64,000 bases of DNA from Actinoplanes sp. N902-109 (GTDB lineage: Bacteria; Actinomycetota; Actinomycetes; Mycobacteriales; Micromonosporaceae), in contig NC_021191.1 in assembly GCF_000389965.1 (NCBI RefSeq), positions 6,883,501-6,947,500 of the forward strand. The letters run 5' to 3'. The notes below the pieces were generated by a model. The model was not told where the DNA came from. It did not search any database and saw nothing but the letters and a program-made list of their open reading frames with translations. This document shows positions 25,010 through 32,204 of this stretch, piece after piece; within the stretch, counting starts at the first letter, position 1, and each line of letters starts with the position of its first letter. The position numbers and the translations under genes are program-made.

Positions 25010-25800
25010 TCGCAGCCTCCCTGCTGCTCGTCGTCCTGCTCGGCGAGGGTGATGACGGGGTGCTCGCCGGTCACGCGGCGGGCAGGGTGCGCGCCGGGGG
25101 CGTAGCCGTGGACCCCGGCGGGAACCTGCTCGACGGCCTCGGCGACGTCGCCGATCGAGTCGCGGTCGAAAGCACTCGACGTCGGCTGCCCGGCGAACCA
25201 AGGCCGTGCCGGTGCGGGCGCCGGGGCAGCAGCGGCGGCAGTCTTCACCGGCTCAGAGGTGGTCTCGCGCGGCACGTAGGCGTGCCAGCGGGCCCGGACC
25301 TCCCCGCTGTTCGAGCCGCCCGAGCCAGGCCAGAGCACCGACCGGTCGCCGTAGCTCGTGTGGGCCTCGGCTGACATCGCCATGGCGGCAGCCTCGACCT
25401 CGTCGACGTCCTTGCACCGCACCGTCACGTCCACGTCGTGCAGGTACGTGGGAAGCGGCACCTCGCCGCATTCGAACAGCTCGGCCAGCTGGCGCAGCTG
25501 CAAGGCGATGGCCTCGCGGCGCTGGGCCTGGCGGTGGTGCTCGACTTCGCCGGGCAGCGCCAGCTGTACGGATGCACCTGCGCGCATCGGGGTGGCCTGC
25601 GGTCCCGGGTCACCGATCTGCTGGAAGACCAGGAGTACGGCTTCATCGGCGGCGTAGGGGAAGCTGTCGACGACCTCGGCAGGCTTGTCGCAGAGGCGTC
25701 CCGCGGTCACCCAGTCACCGGTCTTGAGGTCGCCAGCGTCCTTGAAAATGGCGCCGGGCGGGTGCTCGGCGGAGCTGTTGGTTGCTACGGTCTGGGACAT
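25006..25800 (-). CDS. Prophage early protein, unknown function
   Basis: 264 residues with a ribosome-binding site (AAAGGCAGATCGG ATG). The N-terminal part, IFKDAGDLKTGDWVTAGRLC, looks like a small beta-barrel. A helical middle (REAIALQLRQLAELFECGEV) leads to VDVTVRCKDVDEVEAAAMAM and a Pro/Ala-rich C-terminus. A similar mixed layout is seen in unclassified actinophage early genes. No function can be given. Confidence 0.6.
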   Translation of the reverse strand: MSQTVATNSSAEHPPGAIFKDAGDLKTGDWVTAGRLCDKPAEVVDSFPYAADEAVLLVFQQIGDPGPQATPMRAGASVQLALPGEVEHHRQAQRREAIALQLRQLAELFECGEVPLPTYLHDVDVTVRCKDVDEVEAAAMAMSAEAHTSYGDRSVLWPGSGGSNSGEVRARWHAYVPRETTSEPVKTAAAAAPAPAPARPWFAGQPTSSAFDRDSIGDVAEAVEQVPAGVHGYAPGAHPARRVTGEHPVITLAEQDDEQQGGCE

Positions 25801-25994
25801 CCGATCTGCCTTTCGTGGTTGGGGGGTGGATCGGTGCGCGGGCTGTCCGGATGCGACCCGGGCGGCCCGTCGTCTATCGCGGGCCGTACGCGGCCAAGCC
25901 GAGCGGCCTGGTCATGCGCGGCCGGGGGTTGCGGCGTCTGGCCTGGGGGCGGGTCCCGGCGCGGCGGGGCCGGTGCCCGGCGCGGTGCCCCACG
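25801..25994. other. Intergenic gap in early operon, no feature seen
   Basis: A 194-base GC-rich gap between two early genes. It holds the AAAGGCAG ribosome-binding site of the downstream gene. I see no hairpin of more than eight pairs, no convincing promoter and no small ORF with a start signal. Confidence 0.5.
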
Positions 25995-26570
25995 TCAGCC
26001 GCCGTGTGTGGGGCCGAGGTAGCCGGGCGGGCCACCGCGCGGGATGCCGGGCGCGGGCCGCGCCGCGTCGTCGAGATCACCGGGCAAGCCGGGCTCGTCG
26101 CAGTCGACCGCGCGATGCTCGATCACCCCGGCCTGCGGGTCGCGGCCGATATGGACCAGCTCGCCGTCGCGGCGGAACTCGACGCACACCGGGGGGCTGA
26201 CCGGCCCGTCAGGTGTAGCGATCCGGAGAGAACCCACCGGTGCGGCGATGGTTTCGGAATCCTGACGGGCCGGAACTTGGACGGCCGAGCCGACGGGCGG
26301 CAGACCGAGATCAGTGATTGTGCGCAGGTGCTTCGCTGCCTCACGGAGGCGGTACGCGGCGAAGTTGCGCAGGTCGAGCGCTTCCATCGCCTGCTCGGCA
26401 TCGGCGGGCAGCGACGCCCGGTCGATGGTGCTGGCGAGCACCGTGAGGGCCTGCTCGATCAGCCGCTCGGTGTCGCGCACCACCTCGCCGAGCCGGGGGC
26501 GCGGCTCGGCCGCGATGATGTCGTCAGCCTCGGCGAGCAGCGCGCGTGAGACACGCGGGTCAGCGATCAT
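25995..26570 (-). CDS. Prophage early protein, unknown function
   Basis: 191 residues, ATG 26570, overlapping the next stop (ATGA). The N-terminal 100 residues are helical (RALLAEADDIIAAEPRPRLG, IEQALTVLASTIDRASLPAD, AYRLREAAKHLRTITDLGLP). The C-terminal half is Pro/Gly-rich and probably disordered. No motif is recognised. It is transcribed from the early promoter with the regulator gene upstream. Confidence 0.6.
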   Translation of the reverse strand: MIADPRVSRALLAEADDIIAAEPRPRLGEVVRDTERLIEQALTVLASTIDRASLPADAEQAMEALDLRNFAAYRLREAAKHLRTITDLGLPPVGSAVQVPARQDSETIAAPVGSLRIATPDGPVSPPVCVEFRRDGELVHIGRDPQAGVIEHRAVDCDEPGLPGDLDDAARPAPGIPRGGPPGYLGPTHGG

Positions 26571-26755
26571 GCGGCCCTCGCAATCTGCCCGGCGTGCCGC
26601 TCGGCGATCTCCAGCTCGATCAGCGCGAGGGTGCGGCCGAGCCGGGCTGCGGTCGCGCGGCCCTCGGGGCTGTGGGGATCCAGCGGCGCTTCGGGGTCGC
26701 GCCCCGGGCCAGAGGGGCCGGTCGGGTTCGACGGTCCGGCGGGCGGGTGAGTCAC
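26567..26755 (-). CDS. Prophage very small protein
   Basis: 62 residues from GTG 26755 (GTGA overlap). A Pro/Gly-rich first half is followed by one amphipathic helix (RATAARLGRTLALIELEIAE). Overlaps with both neighbours support real translation. Function unknown. Confidence 0.55.
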   Translation of the reverse strand: MTHPPAGPSNPTGPSGPGRDPEAPLDPHSPEGRATAARLGRTLALIELEIAERHAGQIARAA

Positions 26756-27051
26756 GCTGCCACCTGCTTTTCGCCGACCTCGAACACGTCCTCGAAGGAC
26801 GTGCCGATGTTCACCTTGGCGAGCGCCTCCGCGTTGTTGCGGAGCATGATGAGGGTCTTGGCGATGAACTCCTCGCCGATGACGCCGCGACGCACTCGCG
26901 TGACGGTCTTCGGGTTGATGTCGAGCAGCCGCGCTCGGGCAGCGTCGCTTTCACATCCGAGGATTCGGGTGATCAGGTCGAACTCAGCCTCACGGAGCCT
27001 TACCCCGACACGTGTGTCCCCAACTTCCGGGACATGCATGTCTCGGTTCAT
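26752..27051 (-). CDS. Early phage regulator (Cro-like role) at the immunity switch
   Basis: 99 residues, ATG 27051. VRLREAEFDLITRILGCESD then DINPKTVTRVRRGVIGEEFI form a helix-turn-helix-like pair. Divergent from the repressor and first in the leftward early operon, it is the likely Cro counterpart. There is no ribosome-binding site. A TAGAGT -10 (27063-27058) ends six bases before the ATG, so the mRNA is probably leaderless. Two operators lie inside its first 15 codons, which implies control by the repressor and possibly by itself. Confidence 0.75.
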   Translation of the reverse strand: MNRDMHVPEVGDTRVGVRLREAEFDLITRILGCESDAARARLLDINPKTVTRVRRGVIGEEFIAKTLIMLRNNAEALAKVNIGTSFEDVFEVGEKQVAA

Positions 27052-27255
27052 AGGCCAACTCTAGATCGAGACATGCGTGTCCCGCAAGTGAATGATTCAT
27101 CTATCTTTACGGGACATGCCTGTCCCTATACGCTCCCCCACATGTCCATGCGCGTACTGAGGAAGCGTCACCGCACCAAGTCGACCAACCGGCCAACACC
27201 ACCTCTGACCTTGACCATGCGGACACACGTGTCGTCGCCCCGTGACATGTGTGTC
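27007..27255. promoter_or_regulatory. Six 12-bp operators GACAYRNRTGTC in the immunity region
   Basis: Near-identical palindromes start at 27007 (GACACGTGTGTC), 27031 (GACATGCATGTC), 27070 (GACATGCGTGTC), 27113 (GACATGCCTGTC), 27222 (GACACACGTGTC) and 27244 (GACATGTGTGTC); several carry flanking G/C triplets. Two lie in the start of the leftward regulator gene, one in the spacer of its promoter, and two next to the -10 of the rightward repressor gene. They are very likely the binding sites of the phage repressor and/or the Cro-like protein. Confidence 0.85.
27058..27087 (-). promoter_or_regulatory. Leftward early promoter, leaderless
   Basis: On the minus strand TTGCGG (27087-27082) and TAGAGT (27063-27058) are separated by 18 bases, and the ATG follows the -10 by six bases. 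Operator 27070-27081 fills the spacer, so a bound repressor would block polymerase directly. Assignment is by inspection only. Confidence 0.6.
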
Positions 27256-27258
27256 CGC

Positions 27259-27264
27259 TACCCT
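27259..27264 (+). promoter_or_regulatory. -10 box of the repressor-integrase operon, leaderless
   Basis: TACCCT ends six bases before the repressor ATG at 27271, the same geometry as the opposite promoter, and no ribosome-binding site is present. Operators at 27222 and 27244 lie just upstream, which suggests autoregulation. No convincing -35 is seen. Confidence 0.5.
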
Positions 27265-27270
27265 GTCGGC

Positions 27271-27717
27271 ATGAGCGACCGGACAGTCGACCGCGCAGCA
27301 TGGGCCGACCTGATCGCCGAGCTCGTCCAGACGCACGCACGCGGAAAGAACGCACCTTTCGCACGCCTCATCGGCCGCGACCCGAAAACGGTCATGCGCT
27401 GGCGCGAGGGCCGCAACGACGTCAGCGAGGAATCCGTCCGCGCCGTCGCCCGCGCTCTCGACCTTCCCGCCGCGCAACTACTCGTCCGCGTCGGCTACTA
27501 CCGCCCCGACGAGTTCGGACCCCAGGACATCAACCCGCTCGACGACGACGAACTACGTGCCATCGCCCAGCGCGACGACCTGGACGAGGACCTAAAAATG
27601 GAGATCATCGAGGTCGTCAAAAGCCGGCGAGAGGAGGACCGGCGCCGGCGCGAATCCGAGGTCGCAGCAATGATCAACCTCGCACGCCGCGGCCAGCAGG
27701 AACGAGGCACGGCATGA
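27271..27717 (+). CDS. Probable phage repressor (helix-turn-helix)
   Basis: 148 residues. The DNA-binding part is DLIAELVQTHARGKNAPFAR, then LIGRDPKTVMRWREGRNDVS, then EESVRAVARALDLPAAQLLV, a Cro/C1-like arrangement. The C-terminal 60 residues are charged helix (LKMEIIEVVKSRREEDRRRR). It lacks a LexA-like protease domain, so induction is not by RecA-stimulated self-cleavage. It probably starts without a leader. Its stop overlaps the integrase ATG by four bases, so immunity and integration are co-expressed. Confidence 0.8.
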   Translation: MSDRTVDRAAWADLIAELVQTHARGKNAPFARLIGRDPKTVMRWREGRNDVSEESVRAVARALDLPAAQLLVRVGYYRPDEFGPQDINPLDDDELRAIAQRDDLDEDLKMEIIEVVKSRREEDRRRRESEVAAMINLARRGQQERGTA

Positions 27718-29192
27718 GCCGGCGCGGCCACCTCGCCGCCATCCCCGACCGGCCCGGACGCGCCGTCCTCTACGTCCGCGTGTCCTCGCTCATGGGCCGC
27801 GGCGGCGACGACTTCCACTCCCCCGACATCCAGCTCTCCGCGATGCGTCGCGCCATCGCCGGCATGCAGGAAGTCGCGGTGATCGACGACGACATCGACG
27901 TCTCCGGCCGCAGCTTCAAACGCACCGGGATCGACCGCATCCGCGAACTCGCCGAGAACGGCCAGATCGACACCCTCGCCGTCTACAACATCTCGCGGTT
28001 CGGCCGTAACACGCTGGAGAGCTTGCAATTCCTGGCCTGGCTCACCGAACGCGGCGTGACCATCCTGTCGGCCACAGAGCACATCGACACGTCGACCTCA
28101 ACCGGCCGGTGGATGCTCACCAACATGCTCGCCGTCGCCGAGATGTACAGCGACAACATCGGCAAGGACTGGAGCGACACCATCCGGGCCCGCGCCGAAT
28201 CCGGGAAGTGGCACGGCAACATACCGCTGGGCTACGTCAAGGGCAAGAACGGCAAGCTGGAGCCACACCCTGTCCACGGGCCGGCCATCACCCAGGCGTT
28301 CACGGACTACGCCGATGGCGCCCGCCCGGCCGACGTACTGCGTCGCCTCCAGGCCGCCACCGGCAGGAACTCCGCGTACAACATCCTCAAGCACATGCTC
28401 GGCAATGTCGCCTACATCGGGATCGTGACAGTGCGAGGCAACAGCCGCTACCCGACCATCGTCACCCCGAACGCTCATCCCGCCCTGGTCGACCAGAAGA
28501 CCTGGCAGCGCGTCCAGGAGCGACGAGCCGCCAGCAAAGGCCGCCCGCCACGAGTGATCGCGGCGAAATACCCGCTGACCGGCCTCGGCAAGTGCGGCAG
28601 ATGCGCCGGCTCGGTGGCTTACGGCCGCGACCACCAACCGAACGGGACGGTGATCGCCCGCCTGCAGTGCACCCGGTCCCTGCACACCGCCAACCGGATC
28701 TGCCCGGGCTGCGGAGCACCACAAGCGCAGGCCGTCGAGGACGCCGTGCTCGAGAAGGTGCGCTCCCATATCGCGCTGCTTCGTAGCGACGGCAACGCAC
28801 AGACCGCGCACGCCGCCAAGAAGCGCCGCGCAGGCATGGACGCTGGCGCACTCAACAAGCAGCTGGAGACAGTCCGTCAGGGAAAGGTGCGTCTCGCATC
28901 GAGCTGGGCGCTCGGCGAGATCGCCGACGCTACCTACCGAGCGGGACTGGTCCAGCTGGATGACAAGGAGAACGAGCTCACCGCTTCGCTCACAGCCTTG
29001 AAGGCCGAGTCGCAGGTCTTGGAGCCCAATGAGGCCGTGATGATGGCTGAGCGGCTCGTGCGCCTGTGGGGCGAGATGGACGGGGCCCAGAAGAATCGGG
29101 CCCTACGCGACGTGCTGACCTCGTACTCCTTGGCGCCCGCCAGCTACCGGGGCCAGCCGGTCATCGAGCGGATTGAGGTGCAGTGGAGGTGA
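27714..29192 (+). CDS. Large serine integrase
   Basis: 492 residues, a unidirectional site-specific recombinase joining attP and attB. Catalytic domain, residues about 20-170: AVLYVRVSSLMGRGG carries the nucleophile Ser, with IDTLAVYNISRFGRN (active-site Arg) and GRWMLTNMLAVAEMYSDNI. The recombinase domain includes IPLGYVKGKNGKLEPHPVHG. A zinc ribbon follows (KCGRCAGSVAYG, NRICPGCGAPQ), then a coiled-coil region (ADATYRAGLVQLDDKENELT). ATG 27714 overlaps the repressor stop. The gene ends 19 bp before a disrupted host gene, the expected position for attR. Confidence 0.95.
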   Translation: MSRRGHLAAIPDRPGRAVLYVRVSSLMGRGGDDFHSPDIQLSAMRRAIAGMQEVAVIDDDIDVSGRSFKRTGIDRIRELAENGQIDTLAVYNISRFGRNTLESLQFLAWLTERGVTILSATEHIDTSTSTGRWMLTNMLAVAEMYSDNIGKDWSDTIRARAESGKWHGNIPLGYVKGKNGKLEPHPVHGPAITQAFTDYADGARPADVLRRLQAATGRNSAYNILKHMLGNVAYIGIVTVRGNSRYPTIVTPNAHPALVDQKTWQRVQERRAASKGRPPRVIAAKYPLTGLGKCGRCAGSVAYGRDHQPNGTVIARLQCTRSLHTANRICPGCGAPQAQAVEDAVLEKVRSHIALLRSDGNAQTAHAAKKRRAGMDAGALNKQLETVRQGKVRLASSWALGEIADATYRAGLVQLDDKENELTASLTALKAESQVLEPNEAVMMAERLVRLWGEMDGAQKNRALRDVLTSYSLAPASYRGQPVIERIEVQWR

Positions 29193-29225
29193 CACCCATT
29201 TACGGACACGTACGTCGATCAACAA
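29193..29225. other. Right prophage attachment site (attR), approximate
   Basis: Between the integrase stop (29192) and the host MFS fragment. On the minus strand host codons run to ATC GAC GT and then change into phage sequence (ACGTGTCCGTAAATGG), so crossover lies near 29212-29218. GACACGTACGTC (29205-29216) is also one mismatch from the operator consensus. The exact core cannot be set without the other end. Confidence 0.65.
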
Positions 29226-29273
29226 CATGAACGTGCCGAGGCAGACCGTGACGAGCGGCCACCACTTTCGCAT
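29210..29273 (-). pseudogene. MFS transporter gene, 5' fragment cut off by prophage
   Basis: The first 20-21 codons of a DHA2-type major facilitator transporter: MRKWWPLVTVCLGTFMLLID, the usual start of the first transmembrane helix, where family members continue into T-I-V-N-V-A-L-P. It has its own ribosome-binding site, AAGGAG seven bases before ATG 29273. The frame then runs into phage DNA and stops at 29103. The rest of the gene should lie beyond the left end of the prophage, outside the window. Confidence 0.82.
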
Positions 29274-29366
29274 GGGATTCTCCTTGACTGGGCGTGACCG
29301 GTTCACGATCTCCGGCCCCGGCCCGGCACACCAGCCAACCCGCCCTTCACGTCAGAATCCGCCGCA
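29274..29366. other. Upstream region of the disrupted MFS gene
   Basis: 93 bases between the comB-like stop and the MFS start. It holds the MFS ribosome-binding site and presumably its promoter. No clear -35/-10 pair or terminator is seen. Confidence 0.4.
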
Positions 29367-30104
29367 TCATGCGGTCGGGGTGACGGAATCCGCCACGTAC
29401 CAGCCGTTGGTGAGGACCGGAACTGCCGCGCTGGCCCCGGCCTCCGCCGCCACCTCGACATCCTCCGGAAAACCGTGGTCCCGCAACTCCCGGCCGCTGA
29501 CACAGTCGCGCAGGGCGAGGGGCAAGCCCACCGACACTTTCTCGTACGCCGCCAGCGCCGCCCCCGCCTCGACAGTGAGATCCGCGGCTGTCGCCCGTAC
29601 TAGATGATGCAGGAAACACCCCGCGCCCCACAGGTCCTCGACCGCCGGGCGCAACCCACCACCGGGCCGCCGCTCGCCCGCCGCAATCACCGCAACCGTG
29701 GCACCGGGGCCGAGCCGGTCGCGCACCCACGTCGCAGCGACCGGCGCGTTGCGCAGCGACACCCCGATCACCCTCGCATCCTGCTCGCCGAGCAGCGCCG
29801 AGATGGTGGCGCCGTTGGGCGAGGGCAGCACGAGCCGGGCGATGCCCGTGCTGCGACGGATCGTCGCGGGTGACAGGCTGACCGGCCCGTCCTCCGTGCG
29901 CCCGGCCGCCAGCACCGCGTCGTTGTCCCGGGCGAACGACTGCGCGGTGGCATCCCGCCAGCGGTACGGCCGTACCGCGATGCCCCGGTCCGCCGCGACC
30001 GTCAGCGTCGTGGTGAACGACAGCACATCCACCACGGCCACGATCGCCGCCGCCGGGGCCAGTGCTCGGGCACCCTCGGGCCCCCAGTCGAAGTCCGCTC
30101 TCAT
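29367..30104 (-). CDS. comB: 2-phosphosulfolactate phosphatase family protein
   Basis: 245 residues; ATG 30104 overlaps the upstream stop (ATGA), and an ATG three codons earlier is possible. ComB family signatures: IVAVVDVLSFTTTLTVAADR, LVLPSPNGATISAL, RNAPVAATWVRDR and TVAVIAAGERRPGG. In coenzyme M makers the enzyme removes phosphate from 2-phosphosulfolactate. In actinomycetes lacking that pathway the family's true substrate is unclear. It is co-transcribed with a coiled-coil protein. Confidence 0.85.
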   Translation of the reverse strand: MRADFDWGPEGARALAPAAAIVAVVDVLSFTTTLTVAADRGIAVRPYRWRDATAQSFARDNDAVLAAGRTEDGPVSLSPATIRRSTGIARLVLPSPNGATISALLGEQDARVIGVSLRNAPVAATWVRDRLGPGATVAVIAAGERRPGGGLRPAVEDLWGAGCFLHHLVRATAADLTVEAGAALAAYEKVSVGLPLALRDCVSGRELRDHGFPEDVEVAAEAGASAAVPVLTNGWYVADSVTPTA

Positions 30105-31084
30105 CCGGCCCATGGTCGCAGCGCGCGGTGGATCTCGTCGTAGCGTTGCGCGCGGTAGCCGCCCGCCGGGCGTTCGCCGAGCGCGAGCACGCCATGACCG
30201 ACCTGGTAGGTGATCCGGTAGAGCAGCACCTGGGCGGCCACCTCGCGCCAGCGGTCGGCGCGGGCCGGGTCCGGCCGGTGCCCCAGCCCGGTGATCGTGA
30301 ACCAGGCCGGGAGCAGCGCGTGCGTCTCCACCGCGCGGTCGAGCCGGTGGCGCAGCTGGGCGGTCAGGTCGGCCACGGCCCCGGCGCCGCCCTGGGCGGT
30401 GTACGCCTCCTGGCGTTCGGCGTCGCGGCGCAGTTCCGCCTCCGCCGATCGCAGCTCCGGGGTCAGATCGTGCACCGCCTTCTCGCGCATCTGCCACTGT
30501 CCGTAATGGAGCCGGTAGTCCGCCGCGGCCTGGTTGAACGCGCGGCTGCGAAGCTTGCCGCGAGCCAGGGCCCGGCTGGCGTCGAGGGCGCGCGCCCGGC
30601 TCTGGGCGGCCCGGCGGCGCAGTTCCGTGTACGCCGTGAGCACCTCCCCCAGCTCGTCGCGACGCCGCCGGTCGAGCAGGCCGGCGCGGATCTGCTCGGC
30701 CGCGCGTACCCGGGCGACCAGGGCGGCCAGCTCGGCCGGCACGGTGTCGAGGTCGGCCGGGCGGACGCCGTGCTCCCGGTGCAGCCGCCCCTCGATGAGG
30801 TGGATCTCCTCGGTCAGCCGGGCCGTCGCCCGGCGGGCCGCGCGCAGCTCGTCGCCGGCCTGGCGGTGCAGGTCCTCGTACGCCGAACGCAGCGCGGCCA
30901 GCCGGGTCTCGGCGGCGGCGAGCCGGGCGGTGAGGTCGCGGTGCCGGGTGTCGGCGGCCTCGGTATCCTCGCGACGCTGGTGGTCCAGCTGCCGGCGGAG
31001 GGTGTTCAGCTTGCGCTGGCACTCGTTGCGCAGCGAGTCGGCAACCTGGGTCAGTTCGGTCGGGGCGTCGAGGCTACTGCTCAT
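30101..31084 (-). CDS. Coiled-coil protein, unknown function
   Basis: 327 residues, almost entirely alpha-helical with long heptad stretches: ECQRKLNTLRRQLDHQRRED, TRLAALRSAYEDLHRQAGDE, EVLTAYTELRRRAAQSRARA. The C-terminal 70 residues become globular (LPAWFTITGLGHRPDPARAD, WREVAAQVLLYRITYQVGHG). There is no signal peptide. Overlaps with the membrane protein upstream (11 bp) and ComB-like gene downstream (4 bp) indicate one operon. It is perhaps a cytoplasmic scaffold working with the membrane protein. Confidence 0.75.
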   Translation of the reverse strand: MSSSLDAPTELTQVADSLRNECQRKLNTLRRQLDHQRREDTEAADTRHRDLTARLAAAETRLAALRSAYEDLHRQAGDELRAARRATARLTEEIHLIEGRLHREHGVRPADLDTVPAELAALVARVRAAEQIRAGLLDRRRRDELGEVLTAYTELRRRAAQSRARALDASRALARGKLRSRAFNQAAADYRLHYGQWQMREKAVHDLTPELRSAEAELRRDAERQEAYTAQGGAGAVADLTAQLRHRLDRAVETHALLPAWFTITGLGHRPDPARADRWREVAAQVLLYRITYQVGHGVLALGERPAGGYRAQRYDEIHRALRPWAG

Positions 31085-31433
31085 CGCTGTCGTCCTTCCG
31101 GCCGGTGCGGTGCCGGTAGGGCCACACGATCGCCGCTGCGCCCGCGACGACCACCGCAGCCGGCAGTGCCAGCGCCGGCACGGTCCGCGCGGCGGCCAGC
31201 CCGATCACCACGAGGGCGAGCACCAGCAGTGCACCGGCCGTGATCCGGCGACGCCGGACGGCCCGTCCGGCGGCCTCGTCGAGCACCACGATCAGATCGC
31301 CGGTCGCGTCGAAAACCCGGCGCAGCAGATCGTCGTAACGCGCCGATCCGGCATTCTCGCGAACCAGCACGTCGTGCCGCGCCGCCAGTTCCCGCTGCCG
31401 GTGCGAGGTCCGTTTCCTGAGATCGCCGCTCAC
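31074..31433 (-). CDS. Small two-helix membrane protein
   Basis: 119 residues: a charged cytoplasmic N-terminus (GDLRKRTSHRQRELAARHDV, DLLRRVFDATGDLIVVLDEA), then two transmembrane helices (ITAGALLVLALVVIGLAA and LALPAAVVVAGAAAIVWPY) and a basic tail. It overlaps the coiled-coil gene, so the two are probably partners. Function unknown. Confidence 0.7.
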   Translation of the reverse strand: MSGDLRKRTSHRQRELAARHDVLVRENAGSARYDDLLRRVFDATGDLIVVLDEAAGRAVRRRRITAGALLVLALVVIGLAAARTVPALALPAAVVVAGAAAIVWPYRHRTGRKDDSDEQ

Positions 31434-31507
31434 GCCTTTCAGTCAGTCAGAGATCGGTGAGCAGGGTCAATCCCACGGAAGTGTCCACCCCGTGGCAAGC
31501 TGGGCAC

Positions 31508-31993
31508 ATGATCACCACCGAGTGGGAAGAGCGGCTCGCCGCCGCCTGGGAGTCGCTGGACGAGCTGCCCGAGGCGGAGTTCCTCCTGCTCATCGAGCAG
31601 CTGGTGAACGAGCTGGCGGCCGACCACCCGGTCGGGCTCTTCGAGCGCGCCTGCTCGCTCGACTCGACCGGCCACAGTGACCTCGCGGTGCCGCTCTACG
31701 AGCGGGCGTTGGCGGACGGCCTGACCGGGTACCGCCGCCGCCGGGCTGCGATCCAGTTGGCCAGCTCGCTGCGCACCATCGGTGACCTGGACCGCAGCAT
31801 CGCCATCCTGGAGGAGGAACGCCGGGCGCCGGGCGACGAGCTCGACGACGCGCTGGCCGCCGTCTATGCGCTGACCCTGGCGCACGCCGGACGTGAGCGG
31901 GAGGGCGTCTCGGTCGCCGTCACGGCGCTGGCCAAGCATCTGCCGCGCTACCAGCGGTCCAGTGCGAACTACGCCCGGCTGCTGCTGGAATAG
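31508..31993 (+). CDS. TPR-repeat protein
   Basis: 161 residues from ATG 31508 (MITTEWEERLAAAWESLDEL). Tetratricopeptide-like helices follow: FERACSLDSTGHSDLAVPLY, RRAAIQLASSLRTIGDLDRS and AVYALTLAHAGREREGVSVA. Similar single-domain cytoplasmic TPR proteins are frequent in actinomycetes, where they act as protein-interaction modules. It diverges from the membrane-protein operon. Confidence 0.8.
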   Translation: MITTEWEERLAAAWESLDELPEAEFLLLIEQLVNELAADHPVGLFERACSLDSTGHSDLAVPLYERALADGLTGYRRRRAAIQLASSLRTIGDLDRSIAILEEERRAPGDELDDALAAVYALTLAHAGREREGVSVAVTALAKHLPRYQRSSANYARLLLE

Positions 31994-32204
31994 CGGCTGT
32001 TGGGCCAACGTGCACCCAGCGCGTATCCCGCGCTTCGAGCCGACGTTTCATTTCCGAATTGACGTGCGGGAATGGCGATCCACCGCGGTAAATACGCTGG
32101 GCGGCGATCAGTACCCAATCCGACAACGGGTTGCTTTGATCTGCGCGGCCGCTCGATTCTCCCTCTTGCCATCTCCGGTACGCCCGGACAAGGGGGAAGA
32201 AAGA
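31994..32204. promoter_or_regulatory. Upstream region of secreted protease gene
   Basis: 211 bases, AT-richer than its surroundings around 32040-32190, with the ribosome-binding site GGGGGAAGAAAGA before ATG 32205. The promoter of the protease should lie here, but no unambiguous hexamers stand out. Confidence 0.4.

Noticed and set aside
25874..26080. 68-codon minus-strand frame overlapping the early gene at 25995
   Set aside because: Mostly inside another gene's frame, Arg/Pro-rich, no start signal.
29205..29216. Seventh phage operator (GACACGTACGTC)
   Set aside because: One mismatch to the consensus and located at the attachment site rather than a promoter; may be part of attR symmetry, so not counted as an operator.
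30101..30104. Possible longer ComB-like start at 30113
   Set aside because: No better ribosome-binding site; the ATGA overlap at 30104 fits the operon style. Left as an alternative.
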